Shown here in pieces: positions 10,210 to 18,797 of a DNA stretch of 37,623 bases. How positions within the stretch are numbered: position 1 is the first letter of the stretch; the number at the start of each line of letters is the position of its first letter. The position numbers and the translations under genes are program-made. A model generated the notes under the pieces. It was given only the letters and a program-made list of their open reading frames with translations, made no database searches and had not been told where the DNA came from. Origin of the DNA: Alphaproteobacteria bacterium (GTDB lineage Bacteria > Pseudomonadota > Alphaproteobacteria > Rhizobiales > Aestuariivirgaceae); the NCBI GenBank assembly GCA_024642465.1, contig JAHEBA010000024.1, positions 1 through 37,623 on the forward strand, given 5' to 3'.

Positions 10210-11061
10210 ATGAACATCCGCGCCCTGCTGCCGTGCCTGCTCCTCATTACACTTGCAACTTCGGCCGCGCGGGCGGAAACGCCGCTGGAGCGCGGACGCT
10301 ACCTGGTCAACTCCATCGTCGCCTGCGGCAATTGCCATACACCGCAGACGCCGAACGGACCGGAAGCCGGCAAGGAACTGGCCGGTCAGTTCCTGATCAA
10401 GACGCCGGGCTTCACGGCCTATGCGCCGAACATCTCGCGGGACCCGGAGACCGGCATCGGCAAGTGGACCGACGAGCAGATCATCAACGCCATCCGCAAT
10501 GGCCGCCGGCCCGACGGCACGCTGATCGGCCCGCCGATGCCGTTCGAGTTTTACCGTCACATGTCGGACAGCGACGTGAAGGGGATCGTCGCCTACCTGC
10601 GCACGGTACCGCCAGTGAAGAACACGGCGACCCGCTCCACGTACAACTTCCCCCTGCCCCCGGCCTATGGACCGGAGGTCACGACGGTCCCCGACGTGCC
10701 GAAGGATGACCCGGTGAAGTATGGCGAGTACCTGACCGGCCCGCTGGCCCACTGCTGGGCCTGCCACTCGCCCATCGTCAACGGCGAGCCGGACTACGAG
10801 CACCAGTTCGGTGCGGGCGGCCAGGTGCTGGAGGGCCCGTGGGGCGTGGCCGTGACCGCCAACATCACGCCGCACGAAGACGGCATCCGGGACTATTCGG
10901 ACGAGGACATCGCGCGGGCGATCACCACGGGCGTGCGGCCGGACGGATCGAAACTGTCAGCGCCGATGGGCTTCTACTACTACAAGAACATCAGGCCCGA
11001 TGACCTGAAGGCGATGGTGGCCTACATCCGCACCGTGCCGCCCAAGCCGACGCCGAAGTAA
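10210..11061 (+). CDS. Exported diheme cytochrome c
   Basis: A 283-residue protein with a signal peptide (residues 1-22, cleavage after ARA), an AGGAG ribosome-binding site six bases before its ATG, and two heme-attachment motifs: CGNCH at 39-43 and CWACH at 182-186. Each lies in a class I cytochrome c domain, with candidate distal methionines (for example in GPPMPF and APMGFYY) and the paired ALVAYL-like helices (GIVAYLRTVPP, AMVAYIRTVPP) near the end of each domain. Such proteins carry electrons in the periplasm, commonly for a partner dehydrogenase such as a PQQ alcohol dehydrogenase or thiosulfate dehydrogenase. No partner enzyme is adjacent, and it ends 20 bases from the convergent parE stop. 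The 94 bases after tmpB leave open whether it belongs to that unit. Confidence 0.88.
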   Translation: MNIRALLPCLLLITLATSAARAETPLERGRYLVNSIVACGNCHTPQTPNGPEAGKELAGQFLIKTPGFTAYAPNISRDPETGIGKWTDEQIINAIRNGRRPDGTLIGPPMPFEFYRHMSDSDVKGIVAYLRTVPPVKNTATRSTYNFPLPPAYGPEVTTVPDVPKDDPVKYGEYLTGPLAHCWACHSPIVNGEPDYEHQFGAGGQVLEGPWGVAVTANITPHEDGIRDYSDEDIARAITTGVRPDGSKLSAPMGFYYYKNIRPDDLKAMVAYIRTVPPKPTPK

Positions 11062-11080
11062 GTGGCGACATTCCGGCCCC

Positions 11081-13132
11081 TCAGACATCCAGTTCATCCA
11101 CGTCCACGAACTGGGCGCGTTCGGTGATGAAGTTGAAGCGGTCTTCGGGCTTGTTGCCCATCAGTTCCTGCACCACGCGCGCAGTCACCTTGGCTTCGCT
11201 GTCGTCCATCTGGACCTGCAGCAGGGTGCGGTTGGCCGGGGTCATGGTCGTCTCCTTCAACTGCGCGGGCAACATCTCCCCCAGGCCCTTGAAGCGGGAA
11301 ATCTCGATCTTGCCGCGGCCGGTGAACTCCTTCACCAGCAGTTCGTCCTTGTGGGCGTCGTCACGGGCGTAGGCCGACTTGGTGCCCTGCACGATGCGGT
11401 AGAGCGGCGGCACGGCGAGGTACAGGTGGCCTTCCTCGATCAGCTTCGGCATCAACCGGTAGAAAAAGGTGATCAGCAGCGAGCAGATGTGGGCACCGTC
11501 CACGTCGGCGTCGGTCATGATGATGACCTTCTCGTAGCGCAGGTCTTCCTCGCGATACTTGTCGCCGGTGCCGCAGCCCAGCGCCTGCAGCAGGTCCGAC
11601 AGCTGCTGGTTGGCGTTAAGCTTGTCCTTCGTGGCAGACGCCACGTTGAGGATCTTGCCGCGCAACGGCAGGATAGCCTGGTTGTGGCGGTTGCGCGCCT
11701 GCTTGGCGGATCCGCCAGCGCTATCGCCTTCCACGATGAACAGTTCCGAGCCCTCGCGGCCCGACGAGGCGCAATCGGCCAGCTTGCCCGGCAGGCGCAG
11801 CTTGCGCACCGCCGTCTTGCGGCCCACCTCGCGCTCGGCGCGGCGGCGCATGCGTTCCTCGGCGCGCTCGATGATCCAGTCGAGGAGCTTGTCGGCCTGG
11901 GCCGGATGGCCGGTCAGCCAGTGGTCGAAATGGTCCGACACCGCCTTGTCGACGATGCGCGAGGCTTCCGCCGTGGCGAGCTTTTCCTTCGTCTGTCCCT
12001 GGAACTCCGGCTCACGGATGAACACCGACAGCATGATGCCGGCCGACGTCATCACGTCGTCGGTGGTGATCATGCTGCCACGCTTCTTGCCCGACAGTTC
12101 GGCATAGTTCTTGAGCGAGCGGGTGAGCGCGAACCTCAGACCCTGCTCATGGGTGCCGCCTTCGGGTGTGGGCACGGTGTTGCAGTAGGAGTTGACGAAG
12201 CCTTCCGCGCCCCCGAACCATGCCACCGCCCACTCGACCGAGCCGTGCCCGCCCTCCTTCTTGACGTTGCCGGCGAAGATTTCATCGGCCACGCGGGGGC
12301 GGCCATGGATCGCCTCGTCGAGATAGTCCTTCAGGCCGCCGGGGAAGTGCAGCACCGCCTTTTGCGGCGTGTCGTCCTTGTCGGCCAGGTGAATCGGGTC
12401 CACCGACCAGCGGATTTCCACACCGCCGAAAAGGTAGGCCTTGGAGCGCGCCATCTTGAACAGCCGGGAGGGTTTGAACTTGGCGCCCTTGCCGAAAATC
12501 TGCTCGTCCGGCTTGAAGCGCACCTTGGTGCCGCGCCGGTTGTGCACCTTGCCCACTTCCGCAAGCTTGTTCTGCGGAACCCCTCGCGCATAGTCCTGGC
12601 GGTAGAGCGTCTGGTTGCGGGCAACCTCCACCTCGAGATGCTCGGCCAGCGCGTTTACCACCGACACGCCGACGCCGTGCAAGCCGCCCGAAGTCTCGTA
12701 AACCTTGCTATCGAACTTGCCGCCCGCGTGCAGCGTGGTGAGGATGACTTCCAGCGCCGACTTGTCCCTGAACTTCGGGTGCGGGTCGATCGGGATGCCG
12801 CGGCCATTGTCGGTCACGGACAGATAGCCGTCGGCATCATATTCCACCTCGATGAAGGTGGCATGGCCGGCCACGGCCTCGTCCATTGAGTTGTCGATCA
12901 CTTCGGCGAACAGGTGGTGCAGCGCCTTTTCGTCGGTCCCGCCGATATACATGCCGGGCCGCCGGCGCACCGGCTCCAGCCCCTCCAGCACCTCGATGTC
13001 GGCGGCCGTGTAGCCGGCCTCCGCAGCCGGGTGCTTACGCACCGGTTCGGCGCGGGGTGCCGCCGCAGGCGCGGGCTTGGGCGCGGTTGCTGCGGGCTCG
13101 GCATCGGAGAAAAGGTCAAGGGACTTCGACAT
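11081..13132 (-). CDS. parE: DNA topoisomerase IV subunit B
   Basis: A 683-residue type IIA topoisomerase ATPase subunit. From the N-terminus: a proline/alanine-rich leader, the GHKL ATPase domain (about residues 45-260; RPGMYIGGT, DNSMDEAVAGHA, DNGRGIPIDPHP and GGKFDSKVYETSGGLHGVG), the transducer with conserved KK/GS residues (LSGKKRGSMITTDD), and the TOPRIM/C-terminal domain (KLADCAS, EGDSAGGSAKQARNR, QAILPLRGKILNV, MTDADVDGAHI, and PLYRIV). TOPRIM metal acids DADVD and the EGDSA glutamate are present. It makes the decatenase with ParC, which is not in the window. An ATG at 13132 is chosen over GTG 13144. ParE rather than GyrB is suggested by length and by the lack of the GyrB insert; no gyrase-type neighbour helps. 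Confidence 0.93.
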   Translation of the reverse strand: MSKSLDLFSDAEPAATAPKPAPAAAPRAEPVRKHPAAEAGYTAADIEVLEGLEPVRRRPGMYIGGTDEKALHHLFAEVIDNSMDEAVAGHATFIEVEYDADGYLSVTDNGRGIPIDPHPKFRDKSALEVILTTLHAGGKFDSKVYETSGGLHGVGVSVVNALAEHLEVEVARNQTLYRQDYARGVPQNKLAEVGKVHNRRGTKVRFKPDEQIFGKGAKFKPSRLFKMARSKAYLFGGVEIRWSVDPIHLADKDDTPQKAVLHFPGGLKDYLDEAIHGRPRVADEIFAGNVKKEGGHGSVEWAVAWFGGAEGFVNSYCNTVPTPEGGTHEQGLRFALTRSLKNYAELSGKKRGSMITTDDVMTSAGIMLSVFIREPEFQGQTKEKLATAEASRIVDKAVSDHFDHWLTGHPAQADKLLDWIIERAEERMRRRAEREVGRKTAVRKLRLPGKLADCASSGREGSELFIVEGDSAGGSAKQARNRHNQAILPLRGKILNVASATKDKLNANQQLSDLLQALGCGTGDKYREEDLRYEKVIIMTDADVDGAHICSLLITFFYRLMPKLIEEGHLYLAVPPLYRIVQGTKSAYARDDAHKDELLVKEFTGRGKIEISRFKGLGEMLPAQLKETTMTPANRTLLQVQMDDSEAKVTARVVQELMGNKPEDRFNFITERAQFVDVDELDV

Positions 13133-13298
13133 GTCGGCTTTCACGGACGAATTGAACGGGCTTCACGAATCAGGAGACGGCAGTATGCCATGTGCATAGC
13201 AGCCAAGGCGAGTTTAGCCCGGCAGATTGGCCACATTTATGGCCTTGGCGGCCAACACCCATCCGGGGGCAGGTCTCGAACTGTTGACGGGAATGAAA

Positions 13299-13332
13299 CA
13301 GCCCCGCACTCAGGGGTAAAAGTGCGGGGCTG
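13299..13332. other. Perfect 12-bp hairpin downstream of parE promoter region
   Basis: Arms at 13299-13310 and 13321-13332 are exact reverse complements with a 10-base loop. On the minus strand it is followed by TTTCATT, so it could be a weak terminator for a minus-strand transcript; on the plus strand no T tract follows. An IHF/REP-type palindrome is the alternative. Confidence 0.55.
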
Positions 13333-13563
13333 CAACTCTAGAGATAATGGGTTTTGCGAACCGAGGGGGCAGCTTCGCATCCCAACGTCTGTCCGGCAAA
13401 GAAGGTGGAACTAGGCAGGGGATTTCGGGGGTCCACCAGCCCTTTACCGGTCAGTATCTCATTCGCTCACCGGGAACTGTTCCAGTTTGCGCCTCCAGCG
13501 TTGCCACTTTTTGCCTAGTGACAAACGCCTATGATGTCTAACTTACGCCATAATTGCCCCTTG

Positions 13564-13946
13564 GGTCAAATCACGAAATACGTGAAGAAGGCTGTCATAT
13601 CCACATGGGATACATGCCCGGCACGCATGGCGTGCAATCGGGTTTGCCGGGTAATTGAAAGGCCCTGGCGGAACTATGCTGCCGCGCAGGGCCTGATTGG
13701 CTCTTAGGCCTGAACCCAGTATGGAAACCGGATGATCAAATAACGGTCACGCGACCGCTTGATGTAGCAATTTAGATTGTCTGGATTTTGCTGCAGCGAA
13801 GACTGTCGGCTGCGGGGCGTCTGGCCGCCCTGAACTTCCGGCTGGCTACAGCGAGCGCCTCTTCGGTGGAGTCATTTTTGTAGACCTCCTTTTCATCGGA
13901 TATGAACGAGTCTGCCCTTTGACCCGCCCCGCGGTCAAATCACGAA
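13564..13946. repeat. 14-base direct repeat flanking about 355 bases
   Basis: The sequence GGTCAAATCACGAA occurs at 13564-13577 and again at 13933-13946. The second copy is part of an inverted repeat (TTTGACC at 13918-13924 against GGTCAAA at 13933-13939), and the first is followed by TCACG/CGTGA. The interval holds hairpins and a protein-like open stretch without start codon. The pattern may be a decayed mobile element or a duplicated regulatory site. Confidence 0.5.
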
Positions 13947-13961
13947 TAGGGTCAGCACTGC

Positions 13962-14666
13962 TTACACTTCCGCAGCAAGCCAGTGGGCAAGTGCTGCATT
14001 CACGGCGTCCGGGGCTTCAAGCGTGGCTAGATGACCGCAACCCGGCAGCAGCGCCAGCTCTGCAGCGGCAATGCCTGCCGCCATCTCGCGAGCGCAATCC
14101 GGCGGTGTGATGACGTCGAGTTCACCCGTCAGCACCAGCGTGGGGCAGTTGATCGAAGCCAGCCCCGGCCGGTAGTCGGGCCGGTTCATGATGGCGTTCA
14201 TCTGGCGGCGGAAGGCAGCCTCGCCGGTGTCTCCGGCCATGCCCATGAGGATGCCGTGCAGGACCGGGTCATCCGCCCTGCCCGGCGCCACCAGCCGGTG
14301 GATCAGGACTTCGCTGGTGATTTCAAGGAAGCGACCCTTGTCCGCCATTGCGAGCAACGCCGCGCGGCCTGCCGTCTGTTCCGGCGTGTCGGGCCGCGCC
14401 TTGCTATCCAGCAGCGCCAGCCGCGTCACCCGTTCAGGTGCCTGCGCCATGATCTCCAGCGACAGGTAGACCCCCATCGACTGACCGGCCAGCGCGAACC
14501 GCTCCGGCGCGGAGGCGAGTATGTGGCGCGCGATCTCCTGCATGGTGTCTGCCTGGGTGTGATCAGCGACAATAACGCCGCGATCCTCGCAGAAGGCCTC
14601 CACCTGCGGCGCGAACAACTCGGCCGTGCACATCAGGCCGGGGATCAGCACAATCGGTTCGGGCAT
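13962..14666 (-). CDS. Alpha/beta fold hydrolase
   Basis: A 234-residue single-domain hydrolase. The nucleophile elbow GQSMG puts Ser63 in the active site; the acid is the Asp of TGELDVITPP and the base the His of GCGHLATLE, so the catalytic triad is complete. The oxyanion-hole region IPGLMCTAEL is near residues 8-17. Esterase, lactonase or amidase activity cannot be discriminated; resemblance is to small 3-oxoadipate enol-lactonase-like hydrolases. ATG at 14666 is preferred because GAGGAAAG lies just upstream; an in-frame upstream codon at 14687 would add seven residues. It is divergent from dtd. Confidence 0.85.
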   Translation of the reverse strand: MPEPIVLIPGLMCTAELFAPQVEAFCEDRGVIVADHTQADTMQEIARHILASAPERFALAGQSMGVYLSLEIMAQAPERVTRLALLDSKARPDTPEQTAGRAALLAMADKGRFLEITSEVLIHRLVAPGRADDPVLHGILMGMAGDTGEAAFRRQMNAIMNRPDYRPGLASINCPTLVLTGELDVITPPDCAREMAAGIAAAELALLPGCGHLATLEAPDAVNAALAHWLAAEV

Positions 14667-14732
14667 TTGCTTTCCTCGTGACAACAAGATTGGCTTTGAG
14701 TTTTAGCGGCCAACTCGGCAAAGTCACGCCTC

Positions 14733-15176
14733 ATGAGAGCCCTTGTCCAGAGAGTTTCCGAAGCGCGCGTGACGGTCGATGGCCGCGTAACCGGCGAGAT
14801 CGGCCGGGGCTTGCTGGTCCTGGTATGCGCCATGCAAACCGACAGTGAAGCCCAATCGCTTTGGCTGGCGCGCAAGATCGTCAACCTGCGCATCTTCCGG
14901 GACATGGAAGGCAAGATGAACAAGTCGTTGCATGATGTGGGTGGCGCCACGCTGGTGGTCAGCCAGTTCACGCTTGCGGCAGAGACCAAGGGCAACCGGC
15001 CGGGCTTCTCGACCGCCGCACCGCCGGACCTGGCGCGCAAGCTTTACTCGCACTTCTCGGCGCAGGTGCGCAGCCACGGCATTTCAGTGGCAAATGGCGA
15101 GTTCGGCGCGGACATGAAGGTGTCGCTGGTCAATGACGGCCCGGTCACGATCTGGCTCGATACGGACGAGCACTAG
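14733..15176 (+). CDS. dtd: D-aminoacyl-tRNA deacylase
   Basis: A 147-residue protein, the usual length for DTD. The start MRALVQRV is the family's typical N-terminus, SQFTL is at residues 77-81 and the Gly-cisPro motif in NDGPVT at 134-139; both are needed for rejecting L-aminoacyl-tRNA. It removes D-amino acids mischarged onto tRNAs in the cytoplasm. It is divergent from the hydrolase gene and convergent with the next gene, which ends only three bases beyond the dtd stop. Confidence 0.95.
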   Translation: MRALVQRVSEARVTVDGRVTGEIGRGLLVLVCAMQTDSEAQSLWLARKIVNLRIFRDMEGKMNKSLHDVGGATLVVSQFTLAAETKGNRPGFSTAAPPDLARKLYSHFSAQVRSHGISVANGEFGADMKVSLVNDGPVTIWLDTDEH

Positions 15177-15179
15177 GCG

Positions 15180-15668
15180 CTACGCTGCCTTCGGCACGGT
15201 CTCGACGCGCATGTAGTCGGAGATGGCGTCGACCAGCTCGGTTTCGCTGAGGTCTTCGTTGGCAACCAGCCTGAGTTGCGAAATGCGGTTGCGGGGTTCG
15301 TCGCTGGCCTCGTCGATGGGCAGGAAATCGACCACGACCGCACCGGGTTCCAGCCGCACCTTCTCGACGCGATGCCACTTCAGCATGCGCCCGAGGCGCT
15401 GCTCGACCCACTGTCCGCCAAGGCCCCGGCCGGACACCACCAGCTGCGGCTTCTGCCTGCGCGCGAACACCAGCCAGGCCAGGCCTGCGAGAACTAGGGC
15501 TTCGCCAGCCCACCAATACCAGTTGGCACCGGCAAACAAGTCCTGCCCTGTGATGTAGCGGCTCAGATGCAGACCTGCAAGAAGCATAACGTAGAACGTA
15601 AGACTGAAGCGCGCCTGGCGCCGTCTGACCGACTCGTTGGGATAAACGAACTCATCATGAAGTGTCAT
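15180..15668 (-). CDS. Two-helix membrane protein of unknown function
   Basis: A 162-residue protein with an N-terminal cytoplasmic tail, two hydrophobic segments (FSLTFYVMLLAGLHL, about residues 21-35, and WWAGEALVLAGLAWLVFA, about 52-69) and a soluble C-terminal part of about 90 residues with alternating beta-like pattern (QLVVSGRGLGG, KVRLEPGAVVVDFLP). The layout resembles bacterial PH-like membrane proteins, but no family is certain. Its stop sits three bases from that of dtd (tail to tail). Confidence 0.7.
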   Translation of the reverse strand: MTLHDEFVYPNESVRRRQARFSLTFYVMLLAGLHLSRYITGQDLFAGANWYWWAGEALVLAGLAWLVFARRQKPQLVVSGRGLGGQWVEQRLGRMLKWHRVEKVRLEPGAVVVDFLPIDEASDEPRNRISQLRLVANEDLSETELVDAISDYMRVETVPKAA

Positions 15669-15783
15669 GGCCGGTACGCCCTACAAACAATCATCACAAT
15701 CCTGATCCTCCACCAATGGCGTTAACATCCGATTGTTGACGGCTTTTCTTTTGCCGCCAGCTTCGGCAATCTCAGTTTCATTC

Positions 15784-17508
15784 ATGAACCTGATACGATC
15801 TGAGATATTGCCCAAACCCGCCCTGCCAGATGTGCAATCCGTCACATCTCGCGGTTATGAGCTGGCACGGCACTGGCGGGTGGTGGAAGGTAGTTTCCTG
15901 AAATTCCAGATGGTTTCTTGCGAGGCTGAATTCAAGCGCGCCGCTGCAAGCGCCAACCGCCAGATGCAACATGCACAAATCGGCTGGCGCGATCCGGCCA
16001 AGACGCGCGATGCCTGGGCGCGGATTCATGGCGAGTGCGCGGAACACGGCGTGGCCGTGGACCGGTACGGCATCTGCCTCGACTGGTCGATGGGCATCCC
16101 GCGTGACCAGCGCGCCACCGCCATGCGCGGCACCGGTCTTATCCTCGATCGGCCGGAGGATTTCGCCGCGCTCACAGCCGCCGCGCCCGTCGCGCCGCAT
16201 TTCGGCGACTTCGTGCTGGGCTTTCCGGCAGCGGTGGAAAACACCTGTGCGGCGCTCGCGGCGGGCGCCACGTCGATCGGCAATCTCGGGCAGTATTTCA
16301 CCTTCCGCCTGCAGGGCGCGTCAGACGACATTGCCTGCACCGCGGCGACGGTTGAGGCCCTGGCGCTCATTGCCGCCCAGCCGATCGAGGTGCTGGTGCA
16401 CTCGAACCTCGATGACGGGTTTGCCGCCCTGTTCCAGGACCTCGGCTCGGTGATGGGCGCGGTGTTGCTTGAGCGGCACATCGGTTCGCTGATCGGCGCT
16501 ACCGTCAGCCATTGCTGGGGGCATCACTTCTCCGACCCCGTCCGGCGGCTGGCGTTTCACGTGGCGCTGGCGGAGGTCGCGGGCGATACGCCGGGCACCA
16601 TGATCTACGGCAACACGACCAGCTATCGCGGCACGGCGGCCGAGAACTTCGCCTCGCTTGCCAGTTATCTCCGCATCGACATTGCCGGCCAGCGGCTCGC
16701 GCCGACGGGGCACGCCATCAATCCGGTACCGGTGACCGAAAACGAGCGCATTCCGGACGTGGACGAAGTGATCGAAGCCCAGCTGTTTGCCGCACGGCTC
16801 GCCACGCACGAGGCCCGGCACATGCCGCTGCTGGACGCAAGCCCTGCCCGCGCTCTGGTTGCGCAGATCGTGGCGGGCGGCAGGTCGTTCTTCGACAAGG
16901 CCATTGCGGGCCTGACGCAAGCCGGCATCGACACCGCCAACCCGTTTGAGATGCTGCTGGCGCTGCGGCGCTTGGGCGGGCGGCGGCTTGAGACGCTGTT
17001 CGGCACGAAGCATGAGGCCACCCGTTCCGACATCGCCGAGGAAGTGGCGGAGATGGCGCACACGCACCTGGACCGGGTGCCGCAAACCTTGCGCGCCACT
17101 TTGGCTGCCGCACGTCCCCGTGTGGTCACCGCCACGACGGACGTGCACGAACACGGCAAGCTGGTGCTGGACGAGGTGCTGGGCCAAGCCGGCGCGGAGA
17201 TCATTGACGGCGGCACGTCCGCCGAACCCCACGCGCTGGCCGCAATTGCCCTGAACGAGGGCGCGGACGCCATCGCGCTCAGCACATACAACGGAATCGC
17301 GCTAAGCTATTTCAAAGCTTTGCGTGAATGTCTTGGCAATTCGATTCCGGTTCTGATCGGCGGTCGCCTCAACCAGATACCCGACGCATCGAACACCTCC
17401 CTGCCGGTCGACGTGGGCGATGAACTGGCAGCAGCCGGCGCCATCGTCTGCCGCGAGATCGAGGACGCCGTACCCGCCCTGCTTACTTCACTGAAGGAAA
17501 CCACATGA
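15784..17508 (+). CDS. Fused cobalamin-dependent mutase-like protein (glutamate-mutase-type catalytic domain plus C-terminal B12-binding domain)
   Basis: A 574-residue protein. The C-terminal 130 residues form a cobalamin-binding Rossmann domain of the base-off/His-on type: DVHEHG supplies the DxHxxG motif (Asp453, His455, Gly458), LSTYNG replaces the SxL motif and IGGRLN gives the GG motif. Residues from about 70 to 440 look like the TIM-barrel subunit MutE of glutamate mutase by order and spacing of motifs (FPAAVENTCAALAAGATSIG, LLERHIGSLIGATVSHCWG and GTMIYGNTTSYRGTAAENFASLA), though identity appears low. So MutE-like and MutS-like parts are fused. Known relatives rearrange carbon skeletons (glutamate to 3-methylaspartate) or 2-methyleneglutarate; substrate here is unknown. 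ATG 15784 preferred over a TTG at 15733, but ribosome-binding site is weak for both. The next gene is coupled. Confidence 0.68.
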   Translation: MNLIRSEILPKPALPDVQSVTSRGYELARHWRVVEGSFLKFQMVSCEAEFKRAAASANRQMQHAQIGWRDPAKTRDAWARIHGECAEHGVAVDRYGICLDWSMGIPRDQRATAMRGTGLILDRPEDFAALTAAAPVAPHFGDFVLGFPAAVENTCAALAAGATSIGNLGQYFTFRLQGASDDIACTAATVEALALIAAQPIEVLVHSNLDDGFAALFQDLGSVMGAVLLERHIGSLIGATVSHCWGHHFSDPVRRLAFHVALAEVAGDTPGTMIYGNTTSYRGTAAENFASLASYLRIDIAGQRLAPTGHAINPVPVTENERIPDVDEVIEAQLFAARLATHEARHMPLLDASPARALVAQIVAGGRSFFDKAIAGLTQAGIDTANPFEMLLALRRLGGRRLETLFGTKHEATRSDIAEEVAEMAHTHLDRVPQTLRATLAAARPRVVTATTDVHEHGKLVLDEVLGQAGAEIIDGGTSAEPHALAAIALNEGADAIALSTYNGIALSYFKALRECLGNSIPVLIGGRLNQIPDASNTSLPVDVGDELAAAGAIVCREIEDAVPALLTSLKETT

Positions 17509-18257
17509 CCCAGACCATCGGTATCATCGGCGCGGGCCACCTGATCCGGCACATGATGCCGGCGATGGTGAAGACCGGCTACCGCTTCATCGTGTCCGAG
17601 CGCGGGCGGGCCACGTCCGAGCACCTTGCCGGCCACTATGGCGCGGAGATCTATACCGACAACCAGGCCATCGTGAATGAGGCCGACATCGTCATCCTGG
17701 CGGTGCGGCCGTTCGATGCGGTGTCGGTGTGCGAGGGACTAACCTTTCAGCCGCGCCAGACCGTGCTCTCCCTGTGCGCCGGGATCGGGTCTGGCGAGCT
17801 TGGCCCTGCCATCGAGCCGGGCCGGCTGGTCATGGCAATGCCGGTGGTGGCCGCACAATTCGGCGAAAGCCCCACCCTGCTCTACCCCGACGACGAGCCC
17901 TGCCGCCACCTGCTTGGCCCTTGTGGCCCGGTGCTGGCGCTTTCCAGCGAGGCCGACTTCGGCCCCGCCTCCACCATTGCCTGCTATTATGGCTGGGTGC
18001 AGGAACTGATCGGCGAGATGACCGGCTGGGTGTCGGACCACGGCGTGGACCCGGATACCGCACGGCTACTGGTGGCGCAGATGACGCGCGCCGCCGCCAC
18101 GACAGTGCGCGAGCGGCCCAACGACAGCATCCGGGCGCTGGTGGACGAACTCGCCACCCCGCGCTCGTTCACGCTCAAAGGCCTGGAAGTGTTACGAGAG
18201 GCCGACGCCTTCACGCCGTGGAAGAAGGCGGCCGCGGCGCTGTTCGAGAAGGGGTGA
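17505..18257 (+). CDS. Pyrroline-5-carboxylate-reductase-like NAD(P)-dependent dehydrogenase
   Basis: A 250-residue Rossmann dehydrogenase. GIIGAGHL (residues 6-13) is the nucleotide-binding motif, followed by an Arg-rich second-strand region (SERGRAT) suited to NADP. The middle RPFDAV and MPVVAA segments, and the C-terminal dimer helix ending LVDELATPRSFTLKGLEVL follow the ProC plan. However the ProC signature GG before the conserved Thr is replaced by SF, so it is not a standard proline-making enzyme. It may reduce an imine or ketone made from the product of the coupled mutase. The start ATG overlaps the mutase stop (ATGA at 17505-17508), supporting one pathway. It ends five bases short of the convergent neighbour at 18263. 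Confidence 0.75.
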   Translation: MTQTIGIIGAGHLIRHMMPAMVKTGYRFIVSERGRATSEHLAGHYGAEIYTDNQAIVNEADIVILAVRPFDAVSVCEGLTFQPRQTVLSLCAGIGSGELGPAIEPGRLVMAMPVVAAQFGESPTLLYPDDEPCRHLLGPCGPVLALSSEADFGPASTIACYYGWVQELIGEMTGWVSDHGVDPDTARLLVAQMTRAAATTVRERPNDSIRALVDELATPRSFTLKGLEVLREADAFTPWKKAAAALFEKG

Positions 18258-18262
18258 GCGGC

Positions 18263-18727
18263 TCAAGTCCGGCTGGGTTTCCACAAGGTATTGAGGCGAA
18301 CACCGCCGACTTCCATTGTAACCGGCATGTTGGTTGCCGGGTCCAGCCAGGCCATGGCTTGCAGCAGTCCCTTGTTGAAAAGCTTTCCGGCGGCGGCTGG
18401 CCCGTCAAACGGCAATTCCCACCACCCGGAGCTTGCCTCGACGACGGCTATGTCCGGACTTCCCTCGCCGCCGCCATCTTTCAGCTCAACCAGCACCTTC
18501 TCTGGCCGCGCGGTTTCTGCCACGCGCTCGCGGTGCCACTTGAACCAGATTGCGATGCAGCCAGCCAGCGCCAGCCCCAACCCCATCAGGCTGAAGAGCG
18601 CGGCTAGTGGCCACGGCATCGGTGGATCAATGACGCCCGGTACGAACACCACCCATGGGAAGATAAATCCAATGGCAATCGACGCGATGCCGCGCAGGGA
18701 GATGTTGTTTCTGAACCAGCGATACAT
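18263..18727 (-). CDS. Hypothetical membrane protein with two transmembrane segments
   Basis: A 154-residue frame starting at ATG 18727. After a short basic N-terminus (YRWFRNNISLRG) come two hydrophobic segments separated by a proline-rich turn (GIASIAIGFIFPWVVFVPG and PWPLAALFSLMGLGLALAGC, ending IAIWFKW), then a soluble C-terminal domain of about 80 residues ending in VRLNTLWKPSRT. The start could be further upstream (frame open to 18934), but the candidate extension lacks hydrophobic features and overlaps the opposite-strand promoter at 18798. No family recognised. It is divergent from the candidate non-coding RNA. Confidence 0.62.
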   Translation of the reverse strand: MYRWFRNNISLRGIASIAIGFIFPWVVFVPGVIDPPMPWPLAALFSLMGLGLALAGCIAIWFKWHRERVAETARPEKVLVELKDGGGEGSPDIAVVEASSGWWELPFDGPAAAGKLFNKGLLQAMAWLDPATNMPVTMEVGGVRLNTLWKPSRT

Positions 18728-18797
18728 GGCCCGAAGCTGGCACAGGCCGCTTTCGAATGTGTGAAGGTCTCCGCGCACTGGATTTCGATTAATCCAA

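Larger units (their letters stand above)
13145..13961. other. Structured 800-base intergenic stretch with no convincing gene
   Basis: No frame in this stretch has a start, ribosome-binding site and length that I would call a gene. It does contain repeated sequence and several hairpins: a perfect 12-bp stem (13299-13332), a 7-bp stem plus bulged extension at 13661-13693, GCACGC/GCGTGC at 13621-13635, TTTGACC/GGTCAAA at 13918-13939, and the 14-base direct repeats described separately. A 55-codon open stretch on the minus strand (13775-13939) is protein-like but lacks a start. Remnant of a mobile element or an RNA locus are both possible. Confidence 0.5.

Noticed and set aside
11351..12889. Long open frame (512 codons) on the plus strand
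   Set aside because: It is exactly antisense to parE, its translation is rich in Arg, His and Gly with no domain, and parE on the other strand has all its motifs. It is a GC-rich shadow.
13775..13939. 55-codon minus-strand open stretch as a gene
   Set aside because: The amino acid string looks protein-like, but there is no start codon in the frame and no length or homologue that I can name.
15733..15783. TTG start 51 bases upstream of the mutase ATG
   Set aside because: It would add a hydrophobic stretch (AFLLPPASAISVSF) resembling a signal peptide to a cytoplasmic B12 enzyme, and has no better ribosome-binding site.
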